A stretch of DNA of 64,000 nucleotides from Cryptomeria japonica (taxonomy: Eukaryota; Streptophyta; Pinopsida; Cupressales; Cupressaceae). The notes beneath the pieces were generated by a model. That model ran no database searches, had not been told where the DNA came from, and saw nothing but the letters and a program-made list of their open reading frames with translations. A program made the translations under genes and the position numbers. The stretch spans positions 653,946,468 through 654,010,467 of the forward strand of contig NC_081409.1 in assembly GCF_030272615.1 (NCBI RefSeq), read 5' to 3'. Positions 23,420-35,042 of the stretch are shown here, one piece after another (the first letter of the stretch is position 1; every line of letters begins with the position of its first letter).

Positions 23420-26220
23420 GCAGAAATTAAAGATGAAAATTGGTTATGGCACCTAATATTTGGGCACCTAAACTTTTGAAACTTAAACTTATTGTATAAG
23501 AAGAAAATGGTGAAGGGGTTGCCACTAATAGAAAAACCAGATAGAATATGTGAAGGATGCATTTTGGGTAAACAAAAGAGACAATCATTTCCAACCGGAA
23601 AGTCAATTTGTGCAAATAAACCATTAGAGATTATTCATTCGGATTTGTGTGGACCAATGCAAACACCCTCCATTGGTGGGAGCTACTACTTCTTGGCATT
23701 CATTGATTACTTCACAAGAAAGATATGTGTCTACTTTCTAAAACATAAGCATGAGGTGTTTGATTATTTCCGTCAATTCAAAGCTCTTGTTGAGAAACAA
23801 AGTGGGCACTACATCAAAACATTGAGAACAGATAGAGGTGGTGAATACATTTCAAATGACTTCATAAGATTTTACAAAGACCATGGAATCCACAAACAAT
23901 TTACTACAAGGTATACCCCACAACAAAATGGTGTAGCTAAAAGGAAAAATAAAACAATAATGGATATGGCAAGAAGCGTGTTGAAGGCAAAACATTTGTC
24001 AAATGAGTATTGGGTTGAAGCTGTAGCATGTGCAACATATATAATTAATAGATCTCCTACTAAAAGTGTTATCAATATGATTTCAGAAGAAGCATGGAGT
24101 GGAAGAAAACATAATGTTTCTCATATGAGAGTATTTGGATGTGTGGCATATGCACATGTACCGGATGAGTTGAGAAGAAAATTGGACAACAAAGGAGAAA
24201 AATGTATATTTGTGGGATATAGTGATGAGTCAAAGGCATACAAGTTATATATTCCAATCAACAAAAGGGTTATAATCAACAGAGATGTGCAATTCATAGA
24301 AGATGAAGCATGAGATAAAACTTTGGATAAAACAATCAATATTGCAGCCAACATGCCACAAGAAAAAAATGAAGATTTTATATCAACAAGTGCTCCTTCA
24401 AATGTGACGACTCCTATAGCTATTCAAGGTCAACAAACTGGACAACAAATGACACCATCAAGTGTAAGAACAACCCCACACACTCAAGCAAATACTCCAT
24501 CAAATGTGCAATTAACACCATCTTCAATTAGTAGTCTTGGTGCTGGACCATCAAGCCCACATTCAACAAATTCAAGTGACATATCCAATCCTACATTAGC
24601 AAGCTTGAGGAGACAAAAAATCAGAAGTTTAAGAGAGATTTATGAACAAAATGAAGGTGAAAATAATGCAGGTCAGATTTCTCTTTTTGCTTTATGCTCG
24701 CATGTAGATGATCCAATTCATTTTGAAGATGGGAAGAAAAATGGCTAGATGCAATGGATGAAGAAATTGATGCAATTGAAAATATTGAAACATGGGAATT
24801 AGTTAGTCTTCCACATGGAAAAGAGGTGAGAGGAGTGAAGTGGGTTTAAAAAACAAAATTGAACGCAAATGGTGATGTGCCAAGATTGGTGGCAAAAGGT
24901 TATTCACAATAACCCGAGGTAGACTACAATGAGAGATTTGCACCGGTTGCCCGCTTAGACACCATGAGAACAATACTAGCCATAGCAGCTCAAAACAAGT
25001 GGGCACTATATCAAATGGATGTGAAATCAACTTTTTTAAATGACATTTTAGAAGAGGTCTATGTGGAGCAGCCACCTGGGTATGAGATTTTAGGTCATGA
25101 AAACAAGGTTTACAAGCTCAAGAAGGCACTCTATGGACTCAAACAAGCCCCAAGAGCATGGTATAGTAGAATTGACTCTTATCTTTTACAAAATGGATTC
25201 AATAGGTGCAACAGTGAGCCCACATTGTATACCAAGATGAATAAGAAAGGTGAGATCATAATTGTTTGTTTATATGTTGATGACTTGATATTCATTGGTG
25301 ATCTTTCAATTGACATGTTTAAATCAACTATGAAGAAAGAATTTGAGATGACTGATTTGGGTTTAATGAGATATTTTCTCGACATTGAAGTAAGTCAAAA
25401 TGATAAAGGTGTTTTCATTTCACAATCTAAGTATGCAAATGATATCTTGAAGAGGTTTAATATGATAAGTTGCAAATCAGCACCAACACCAATAGTGATA
25501 GGTTTAAAGTTGTGTAAATATGACAAAGGAGCTAATGTAAATCCAACTTTGTATAAAAAACTTGTTGGTAGTCTCATGTATCTAACAACCACAAGGCCGG
25601 ATATAATGTTTAGAGTTAGTTTCATTTCAAAGTTCATGGAGTCTCCAAAAGTTACACATTGGAATGCTGGAATTTTTTTTTTGAAATCTGTTAGTGGAAC
25701 AAAGAATTATGAAATATTTTACCCAAGGTCAAATGATTTCAAACTGATAGGATACACGAATAGTGATTGTGCTGGCAGCATAGATGATAGGAAGAGCACT
25801 TCAAGCTATGCTTTTCATTTTCGATCAGGTGTAATATCATGGGCTTCAAAGAAACAACCTATAGTCACTCTTTCATCAGCTGAAACGGAGTATGTAGTAG
25901 CTATAAGGGTAGTGTGTCAAACGGTTTGGATGAGAAGAATGTTGAAAGAATTGAGGTATGAACAAGAAAGTGCAACAAAGATATATTGTGATAACAACTC
26001 AGCCATAGCATTGTCAAAAAATCTAGTATTTCACAAAAAGAACAAGCATATAGACACAAGGTATCACTTCATCAGGGAGCTGATCAACTATGGAGAAATA
26101 ATTTTGGAACATTGCAAGTCAGAAGTCCAATTTGCTGATATCTTCACCAAACCACTGAAAAAAGAAAGTTTTATGCATCAACAAAACAACTTGGGCATTG
26201 TAGATGGCAGTTGCGATTAA
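23420..26220 (+). pseudogene. Copia-2 pol: integrase, reverse transcriptase, RNase H
   Basis: Integrase (23420-24313) keeps the HHCC-type region and two catalytic Asp residues (IHSDLCGP, TLRTDRGGE). The third position reads GVAKRKN where the family has Glu, so the catalytic Glu is Lys. After a Ser/Thr/Pro-rich linker and a frame break near 24740, reverse transcriptase shows [23 protein letters not shown] and YVDD (about 25280). RNase H follows (SDCAGSIDDRKST, SSAETEY, YCDNNSA) and ends with the usual FADIFTKPL tail at about 26150. Stops at 24313, 24850 and 24910 add to the inactivation. The purine run AAGGAAGAA before 26228 is the likely polypurine tract. Confidence 0.9.
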
Positions 26221-26227
26221 GGAAGAA

Positions 26228-26740
26228 TGTTGAAATTAATCCCCAATTGCCCACCTACTTCTCCATAGACTGAATGCTGTCCATCCAATCTACTCAATCT
26301 TACCGTGCTTGTGCCTTCTTCCTTACTCCAAACAGGACAGATTTTGATTAAAAGTGTTGATTGTAATCTATTCCCAATCTGCATACAGCGAACAAGTAAG
26401 TTAAGAATTAAATTAAATTATATATTTTTGTTTTTTTCCCCTCTTTGCTGGAAGCACGTAGAAGTATCTAGAAACTTATAACAGCAAGAAAAAAAAGAAA
26501 GGAGGTAGGGCAGTTTTTCAATAGGATGCCAGAAAGAACAGGGGTTATGTAACTGCAGTATTACTTCAGCACAAGAGAAGTGTAGCAGTCCCAGATTTAT
26601 GAACCATATATTAATTTCTGCATACATTTTGAAAATATAAATATACATACCACTTTCAGTTTATTTGTGTGCTTTATTTTTGTGTTTATCTATTCTTTGT
26701 GTGTTTATCTGTTCTTCATTTCGTCTGCCTCATTTCATCA
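26228..26740 (+). repeat. Copia-2 3' LTR (513 bp)
   Basis: It begins TGTTGAAATTAATCC and ends CATTTCATCA just before the AGATG target duplication. It is complete at both ends, unlike the 5' copy. Confidence 0.9.
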
Positions 26741-27340
26741 AGATGGTGATAAAGAAAAGCATAGTAGTGAAGATAAGCTGAAGGTGCTTCAGCTTAAATC
26801 TTTTGGCACTGCCTGTTTGCAAACTGAACTTATCTGAAGCACCGCCTAAATCTTTGGGCATTGCATGTTTGCAAACTGAAGTCATCTGAAGGTATGTGTT
26901 TCTGCTATTTTCATTAAACACCGCCAACTGTCATTAAGCACCGTCTAAATCTTTTGCCACTTCCTGTTTGTTAACTTGCGTGCAGTGCAAGTCTATAAGC
27001 CGCCCTTCTATAACTATAAAACTGGGGCTAATGTAAGAATTTGAATATCATATCGGAAGAGATACATGAAATCTCTGCAGAGCTCTGTATTTGTGAATCT
27101 CTGTTTCAAAATTTTCCTGCAGCCCTTTATCTCTTCCAGATCAAAAAGGAGAAGTGGATAATTATAAAGACGAGCAAGAAGATGATGTCAAAGAAGAAGA
27201 TGATCGTTAGTGAATATAATTCCAGGACTAGCTATGTATATTATGAGATCATCTGGAACTATATTCACAATCATCATCTTGTTTTTGAGATCATCTGGAA
27301 TTATATTCACTAGCCATGCCAAAAGATTTAGGCGGCGCTG
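26741..27340 (+). repeat. Left arm of the acidic-gene inverted duplication, with short tandem repeats
   Basis: The plus strand reads relics of the same acidic protein that lies on the minus strand downstream: KHSSEDKLK at 26750-26790 and GEVDNYKDEQEDDVKEEDD at 27145-27210. Between them, units of about 50-65 bases (CTAAATCTTTTGGCACTGCCTGTTTGC-like) are repeated two to three times. Near 27240-27310 a unit of about 65 bases, GAGATCATCTGGAA...TATATTCAC, is tandemly doubled. The copy B equivalent is 51742-52335. Confidence 0.6.
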
Positions 27341-27539
27341 AATGACAGTTGGCGGTTATGAACAGATGTTGTTGCTCCTAAGCATTACTGCTATGATCTT
27401 CATCAACATCTTTCAGCTTATCTTCATTAGCATGCTTTTCTTCATCACAAACTTTCTTCAGGTAGCACAGATATTGTTGTTTTTATTGTTGGCATGTAAG
27501 CCATAATTTTAGAATGAGTCTTGTTGCATTATGCCCAGG

Positions 27540-28164
27540 GACCTACATCTTGTTCATCATCTTGTTCTTGTTCTGCATTTTCCTCCTGTATCATCCTTAT
27601 TTTTTAAATTCTTCATCATAATCATCATCATCTTCTTTATCATGATGTGCCCACAGACCTACATCTTGTTCTTCTCTAGCATTTTAGTCTTCTGTATCAT
27701 CCTTATCTTCTTCTTCATCAACTTCTTCTTCATCGTCTTGTGCCCACTCACTGACATCTTCTTCATCTTCATTGTTTATGTCTTCTACTAGGGCCTCACA
27801 GCCACACTATCCACATTCTTAGTTTCATCTAATAAAACTTTTATCGTCCTCCTCTTCTTTTTCTTCATCATCTTCGTTACCACTATGCTCTTCTTCATCA
27901 TAATCGTAACCATCGTTCCAATCATCTGCCATAGAATCTTCTTTTTGCCCATCTTTATAATTATCCACTTCTCCATCATCTATCTTTCAGCTTATCTTCA
28001 TTACAATGCTCTTTTCCATTATCCTTTCTTTGTGTTGCTGCTTCTTGTTCTTCATGATCTTGTCCCCTCTGATCAACTTCTTCATCTCCGTTGTCTCCGC
28101 TCTGATCCGTCAAGCAGCCGACACCCACAATTTTTACATTCTCGGAATCATATGAACTACTCAT
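27540..28164 (-). pseudogene. Acidic repeat protein relic, copy A
   Basis: The minus strand, in shifting frames, gives a strongly Asp/Glu-rich protein. It starts near 28164 (MSSSYDSENVKIVGVG), continues through NGDEEVDQRGQDHEEQEA and DDEEKEEEDDK, and then has units of about 33 residues built on DVxxWA and DDTEDxNA (EDVSEWAQDDEEEVDEEED; EEQDVGLWAHHDKEDDDD). At least two frameshifts and several stops break it. Plus-strand frames here are hydrophobic shadows of this acidic coding. No family is recognised. Extreme acidity suggests a nuclear or chromatin-type tail, but that is only inference. Confidence 0.5.
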
Positions 28165-29189
28165 TTTGACCATATCAAGGTATAACATATCAAGCTGCAA
28201 CGACGCAGAAAAGACTAGGGACTGTGACGTTCCAAGAAACAAGAAATTGATTAGTAAAAAGCCAGATAGAGATAGCCGAATAAAAAACCGTAAGAAAAAT
28301 TACAGTAGTGCAGGTAAAAACTATAAAAACGTTATAGTAATTTGGAGGTATGAAATGTAAATTTTAACAAATCTCATTGGATTGGAGTTGAGCTGCTCAG
28401 AAATCTCCATTCACAAAGAATTGAGTTCAGCTAGGATCAGGTTTAATTCTCTTTGGAAATTTAAATTTTAATCGGATGAAATTAGCAGGTACAGTGGCAT
28501 TAATAGAAACTAATCCTATTTTGTGATCCTTGCAAACTCATGGATTTTACTTTAGCTATTCTCAATTATCTCTTTCAAATGCTTGTGCAATATTTTTTTT
28601 ACCACCATTCGTTTTATTGGTTTATTAACTTTAATCCTCTTTGTGCTAATAGGCTTTATTTTCTAAAACTGATCCACTTCAAAAAATTTAGACCATTGCT
28701 CTCCTCTCGGCAATTCAAATTTTACGAGCTTTATACGAAGTAGCTTCCATATTTGTGACCCTTGTTCAAAATGGCCTTCAATCTTTCCTCAGCTATGATT
28801 CTTTCTTTTAGTGGTTATGCCTGACTTCAAATTGCACACCCATGATCTATTAACAATTTTCTTCTTTGTAAACATAATCAATTCAAATTATCTTTTTGGG
28901 TTCTCTTCATCTACTTTAACTCTTTCCTAATCTTCCTTATTTGATACCAATTGTTGGATAGAGGCAATGATAGACGCTGCATCATATAAAGAATAATTTT
29001 TATTCAACTAATTATTTACAATTGCTCCATTATATAAAAGTGTCTTAAAGAACAATGAAACTTCTAGAATTATGGTTGACATGTCAAAAATTACAACCTA
29101 ATAATAATTGAATAAACATGTTTTCTAACTTATATATTAGTGGTAGCTCATCTGATGTTGGGAGTGGGGATACTTAGGCTACTGAGTCC

Positions 29190-30540
29190 CCAACAAATCT
29201 TGACATTAATAAGTGGAGCTGATCAAGAAATATATGGGCAGGAAGAAGACCCTCAAAAAGATGATGACTTACAGGATGAAAAAGAAAAAGATGCTGCAGA
29301 GATGATGAAGAAGAAACGGATACCTGAACGGAAGAGTATGAGCAAGAAAATGATGGCAGAGAAGCTAAACCCAACAACAACGTAGACATCACTAAGAGTT
29401 CATTTGAGAGAGGATTCTGTCTTTTGACTTCTCAATAAATCAAAACCTAAGCAATGGAGATGAATCAGAAAGAATCAACAAGGATAAAATCTCTGTCATG
29501 AAGAAGATGTGCAGAATATAATGGTGAAAAAGAAGATGAAGATGGAAGAAGAAAAGCAGAAAATGAGAAAGAAGATTGGTTTGATAGTAAAGAAGATGAT
29601 GATAAGGAAGGTAAGCAAGAATATGATTATACCACTAATGATTGTTGGAATGTGAAGTCTAAATTGGATTATCATCTAAATGTGGTTGAGTCATTTTGGA
29701 TTTTCGAGTCATTTTGGATACTCATCTAGATGTGGTTGAGTCATCATGGATTCTCATCTAGTGTCTTACTAGGTGATCGCCGTTAGGTGACACAATGAGA
29801 GGTGTCTTGTTAGGAGGTGCAAATTTTTTTGAGACTTACTATAAATAGAAATTTTGACATGTGGTATACATGTAGTTGTGCGAGTCATACTTACTATATT
29901 TAGTAAGTTGTCTTCAATTAGAACTCTGCAACCCATTTTTTTTTTTGCTACTCAAAGTCATGTTTTGATGTATAGTTTTGAGATTTTTGTAACTCTATAG
30001 TTCTTAAGAATCAATATGAAAGATATTTTAGTAAAATCTTTGTGTTATGTACCATTATTCTTCTTTATAATTTTTTGCACTTGCTAATTTTGTAAAAATG
30101 ATAATGAATTAAATTCATAAAAAACACAAATGAATACATAAGATGTTATTGCAGAAGGATGGTGAGGATGATGAAGCAAGAAAGTCAGGAGTAGTAGAAA
30201 AGGCTGAATCAGAGATAAATTTAAAGAGAATAAGATGTTCAGGGGAAAAAAGATCTAGATTAGACATTGACCTCAAAAAGGCTAAGAACATCTGAAGAAA
30301 AGGCTAGAATGGAAAACAATTAACACAGCATCTGAAGATAATGTTGAAGAAAAGGATAGTAATGAAGATAAAAATAAAGATGAAGGAATAAATAAAAAAG
30401 AAGCCCTCAAACTAATTGCAGTAATGGATATGTCCTGCAAAGAGATTCTCAACAAAACAACAGAGACTATCATGATCATTATGTGCTGTACGATCTAGGC
30501 ACACACGAGGACAAAGAAAACAAGAGGAAAACGAAGAAAA
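29190..30540 (+). pseudogene. Acidic/lysine-rich coding relics, copy A
   Basis: On the plus strand there are stretches that look coding in composition but are interrupted: GADQEIYGQEEDPQKDDDLQ (29210-29275), a Glu/Asp/Lys-rich run near 29500-29620, and EDNVEEKDSNEDKNKDEGIN plus KKEALKLIAVMDM (30330-30440). The segments between them may be introns or decay. They could be further exons of a gene related to the acidic-repeat protein. The equivalents in copy B lie at 54385-55720. Function is unknown. Confidence 0.35.
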
Positions 30541-31808
30541 TGATATTTTTTAAGATATAGTTAAGCTTATGGAATGCAATAAACAAGCCGCAATGAGAAA
30601 ATAAATTTATTGTTTGTTAAATACGTGAATAGCTTTAATTGGAAACTTTATGAGGCTATGGTTTTTTACATGCTTAGACACTTGATAGTTATTTTTTTTC
30701 CAGTTTACCACGTAACCCTTCACCAATTCATGATGAAGTACGTTGTGTGTGTCTCTCAATTTTAGTAAAAATTTCCATGGTATTAGTATTGCTGTTGATG
30801 AACTATTAAGCTATAAATAACAAGGACTGCAAGGCAGTGAAGTTCCTGCCAAAGACTGGCAAACCAGTTTTGGATTTTGTGTGATTTGTTTTGGTTTTGA
30901 GTTTTGTGTGAAGACTAATAGAATAATGTTGGTTTTCTCTCTGAAATTCTGCACCCATGGATAGAGGCTAATAACAGGCAACCAAGTCTTTGCCCAGTTA
31001 ATTGGTGAGCATGTTTCACTCTCATATGAAAACTGAGAAGAATATGATTCTATGACAGATGATCAGAAAAGGAGTTCATATGTATAATTTTGATAGTCTA
31101 AAACTATGAGCTTGTGCATGCCTGGGTAATGTTAGCGTATGACAAAACATGAATTTTCGATGAACTTTGTGCACACTCACAGTGTCAAAAATGAAGGTCT
31201 TTATTGCAATGTACAGAACATGCACAAGCTCATATCACTTCGACAGTAGATTGACAACATTATGAAAACTATTAGTAGTAAAGGGTTTAGATCATGTGCT
31301 TCATCTCGGCATGGATTAGCTGTAGTTGGGCTGCACTTCGTCGCTGCAAAGCAAATACAAAAAACCTCCACTTCTGCTAGCAGTGCTATATTTTGTTGGG
31401 CATGAAATAAGGTACTATTTTTTCAGTGGGGAACTATGATTGATGACATTTTCTGTTTTTTGTCTAAAGCAACAGATATCTATTTTGCAATTTAGAAATA
31501 CAAAGTAATATTCCTTGTGCTTTTTCATAGTTAAAGTAAAATATAACTAATTTTGCAATTTAGAAAACTAAATCAATCTTTCTTGTGTTTTTCGATTACG
31601 CAATGTTTTTTAGATCAATTAGAGAGGGATCTACAGTGGCCCTCACCCAAACCAGAAGAAAACATGCTTACAGATACAACCATAAAATTATTTGCACCTC
31701 AGATAACTAAGGAAAGACCCATACGACATGACTGAATATCAACATCAGAATAAAGATCACAACCCACTAACACAAAGAAGACCACTATAAAAAAGCCAAA
31801 TATACAGA

Positions 31809-32297
31809 GTGCCGAAGGGCAGGCCCGACAAAAAAGCACATGAAAAAATTAGACTCAAGAAGCAGGCTTTCCATTGCCCGGTGGGAACCTTCATCAATCG
31901 TTTCTCAAGCCTCCAACTGAAGGTTTTCTGTCTCGGTCCTGTGACGAGCCACTTTTTCTTAGAATTATTAACTAGCGTTAAACTCCCCATGGAAGTGACT
32001 ACCCGAAGTAATCTAGCACATCCTGATTTCATGGGAAATCATGAAGAAAGCAATCCTCTTCTTACCGAGCCAAAACCTCATCCATATCTAATGCCTGATG
32101 ATAGTCATTCAAAGAAGCAGAACAATTCTTCCAATTTAAATGTGCTGGAGTATCAATTGCTATCCAATCATTTTAGATTCTCAGACAACAATCTGATGCC
32201 TCCTTCTATCTTGATAGAAACTACCCATGATTCCCCCAAACAAAATCCTTGTTTGGTATCTGCTTTTTGGGAAACCATTTCTAAAATAAAACTTTAA
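31809..32297 (+). other. 162-codon open frame kept in both duplicates, copy A
   Basis: An uninterrupted frame of 162 codons has the same length in copy B (57153-57641), with about 15 amino-acid differences. Most nucleotide changes alter an amino acid, which argues against selection on this protein. On the opposite strand (32032 to 31757) a frame with a hydrophobic segment is also open in both copies. I recognise neither and cannot say which strand, if any, was coding. The first 90 codons overlap that reverse frame. Confidence 0.2.
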
Positions 32298-32529
32298 TAT
32301 TAAGACCATTGCACCCTCTCACTGCTTCCTTGAACTCGCGTGGCACAGACACTTTACCCGTAGCATTAAGACCTGGGCTTATTCATTTAGTGTGGTGCAT
32401 TGATAAAACATTGTCTCACGTCTGTAAGGCTTCCACATAAGCAGCAGACCCCTGTGCCTTGCATATGCCCCTGCACTGCACATTACAACCGCGGGTCCCT
32501 TTGCAAATTGAAGCCTACAGCTGTAAAGT

Positions 32530-32750
32530 ACAACTTTACCTTAGAATCTTGCATATATGTATGGTAAAAAAATTGCAGATACAGTTTGGTCAACCTTGTA
32601 AACCATCTTAGAGACAAAGATATTTTAAAACATAAGAAATAATTGCTGCGCAATATAGCTTTACTTTAGAACCTTGCATATACGTATGTTGAAAAAATTG
32701 CAGATACAGTTTGGTCAACCTTGTAAACCATCTTAGTGACCAATGGATGA
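32530..32750. repeat. Tandem duplication of about 120 bp
   Basis: CTTGCATATATGTATGGTAAAAAAATTGCAGATACAG-type sequence through TTGGTCAACCTTGTAAACCATCTTAG is present twice in a row (about 32546-32613 and 32673-32738). The same doubled block occurs in copy B (57890-58080), so it predates the segmental duplication. Confidence 0.7.
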
Positions 32751-33039
32751 GAACTCAGTGCAGAACTGAGTAAGCAGCATCAGGGCATATCACATGATAC
32801 TAGTCATAGCTGGCGAACTTTGGGATGATTATAGAAATGTCATTTTCTTTAGACATGTAAAAGCTTCAAGCCAATTGTAGACATTTCTGTCATCCAAAAA
32901 AATATTGATTTCTCAATTTATAAAACTAATTGTATTACTAAAAAAATTATCTGACAAAAAGCCCTTTGAACAAGGAATGATTTCTCAATGAGAAAATAAT
33001 TCAATTTTGAAGAAATGATTAGACATTATACCTTCTTTA

Positions 33040-33719
33040 ACAGGAAAATAATAAATAACTTCGTTGTCACTTAAAGGATTCTCTTTAGAAATCGAGTTAT
33101 TTAGAGCTAAGAAAAGAGTTAGATTTGAACCAAACTGTAAAACAAGATCACTGGTAACATCATTAGTCTGAGATAAATATGATACGTACTTCCAATACGC
33201 ATTATCACTATCATCACACTTGCATGGAAGTCTAATAGAAACTGTTGAATTCTCTTGATAGTTTTCTTCTCAAGGCATCCATGCCAAACCTTTATAGTTG
33301 TATTGTACAACATCTGAGCTCATGTTAGGATTGTTGCCTGCATGGAAATTTGTATAGGCAAGAAATAAACTCTGTACAAAAGCAATTTACACCAATAAGG
33401 AAAGCATTCTTTGTTTCATTAACAAAGTAGCCCCACTATTCATTTGATCTGCAAAATGGTTTTTTGCAACTTCTCTTGTAGATACAGTTACATAAAGATA
33501 GTAGCGAAGATAAGCTTGGTAGGGCTCTTTAAGTGTGCTCTTGTCACATGTAAGTGGGTAGTTCCGATATTGAATCCCTAAAAAGATCTCACAAAAAAGC
33601 ACTAAGAAAATCAACCATATATGCTGTAAGAATTGAGAAACTTTTTCTTCTGAAAACAAAGAGCTTAAATTTTCAAAAGGCCATGCAGAGAAAGCCATGA
33701 GTTCTATCTTCTCCCACAT
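33040..33719 (-). pseudogene. Possible LysM receptor-type ectodomain relic, copy A
   Basis: The minus strand from 33719 gives a possible signal-type hydrophobic stretch (IWLIFLVLFCEIFLG) followed by a segment with YPLTC and PYQAYLRYYLYVTVS. In another frame (33320-33050) a stretch contains IRLPCKCDDS, WKYVSYLSQTND and LQFGSNLTLFLALNN. The pattern PC-C, YV-Y, a short helix, F, N and a closing PV resembles LysM modules of plant LYK/LYR receptors, but it is read by eye only. A stop and a shift break it, and no kinase follows. The neighbouring GH127 fragment is on the other strand. Confidence 0.3.
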
Positions 33720-34154
33720 AATATTATGTTCTACATATTTGACACTGTCCTAATGGTGCTGCACTGAAAATCATTCTTCCATATACCCAGATTCTATATA
33801 ATTTTGAAACCCTTTGTGCATTTTGCAATTATCAGTTAAAATGGTTGTTATCACTTAGAATTGTGTTCAACTGAGCTTCTGTGCTAAATTCAAATCTCTT
33901 TATATTTGTTCTATCTAACAACTTTACTGTGCAAATCACTTATGGCACCAAAAAAATATGCAATATTACATTTGAGTGAATGCACCCTAGGAAACACTTA
34001 AGGGACTGGTCACCAAAGTGGAACTAAAACATAAGGCAAAGATAGCAAAGTATGTTATCTTTGATCTCAACATCCAGATTTTAAAATTTTAAGAAAGTAT
34101 AGTTAATTGTGCAGTTATGGAGATTTTGAAAAGATTTTCTTATACTAAACCTTT

Positions 34155-34553
34155 GATTTAGATTCCCTAAATGGTACTGCTCAGGACACTAACTTGGAGA
34201 TTTTAGTGCTTCTGGATGTGGATAATCTAGCCTGGAGTTTCAGAAATACGTCAGAATTGTCTACACCTAGGACTTCTTATGGCGGTTGGAAGGATCCCAC
34301 TTGTGAAATCAGACGAAACTTTGTTGGTCAGTACAAAAAATTCTTTGCAAATAATTGCAACCTTGTTCATGCCCTACCAACTAAGTATTTAGTTCAACTA
34401 CATTTTCTAACTATTACAATTACAGGGCATTACATGAGCTCATCAACAATGTCATCGGTTGCCACCCACAACGAGACAATCTACTAAAAGATGACAGCTT
34501 TGACGTTTGCTCTTCACGAATGCCAGAAACCAATTATTACAGTTTAGTGGAAA
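34155..34553 (+). pseudogene. GH127 (DUF1680, beta-L-arabinofuranosidase-like) fragment, copy A
   Basis: Exon 34155-34326 reads an N-terminal part of plant GH127-type proteins (LEILVLLDVDNLAWSFR, then TSYGGWKDPTCEIRRNFVG). A GT-AG intron at 34327-34425 (donor GTCAGT, branch-like CTAAC, acceptor TTACAG) joins it to a second exon giving GHYMSS...ATHNETIY. This restores the family's FVGHYLS...THN motif across the splice. A TAA follows ETIY, where copy B keeps CAA. The fragment ends at ALHECQKPII near 34550, without the catalytic domain. It is a truncated pseudogene of a secreted or wall-associated glycosidase family. Confidence 0.7.
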
Positions 34554-35042
34554 CCGTATTCATGTGAATTGAGCACTTCAACTTCGCTAGAAACTAAAAG
34601 ATGAAAATCATTTCATCTATGATATAGGAAAAACCATAGAAACAATAATCGTTTGGGGAATTAATCGGCAAAACAAAAGTATAAGATTTTTTCAAAAAAT
34701 CGGGAAAAAATCGGGAAAAAATCGGATATACAAAAAAACATAAAAAATTGCAGAAAAACAATCAAAAACTACTTTTTTAATATATTTTAGGGTATTTCCA
34801 TGGCATAGAGATATTGTAGGCAAATAAAATAGACACTTGAAAACATGAATTGCAAGAAATAGATTTTCGTTGCTTATATTCATATCACTGATTACGTTCC
34901 ACAAAATATACTACACCATAAATAATATCTAGATGGTGATAGATGTCAAAATGTCAATTACAATATAGTTTGTGACTTTGAACAAAGTCAACCTGTAAAT
35001 TAAGTACAAAATTCCAAAATCTCAAATGTAGGCAATGACATG

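Larger units (their letters stand above)
21370..26740 (+). mobile_element. Copia-2: Ty1/copia retrotransposon with 5-bp target duplication
   Basis: The element is bounded by AGATG at 21365-21369 and 26741-26745, begins TGTTGAAATT and ends TTTCATCA. The order is 5' LTR, gag, protease, integrase, reverse transcriptase, RNase H, 3' LTR. The paralogous site in copy B (51738-51742) is empty and reads straight through AGATG, so the insertion boundaries are certain. The end of the 5' LTR and the whole PBS are missing, and the coding region has stops and frameshifts, so it is inactive. The LTRs differ by about 8% by eye. Confidence 0.92.

Noticed and set aside
27531-28020. Hydrophobic, Phe/Ile-rich plus-strand frames resembling membrane proteins (also 52618-53306)
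   Set aside because: They are the antisense of GAA/GAT-rich acidic coding; TTC/ATC runs translate to Phe/Ile automatically.
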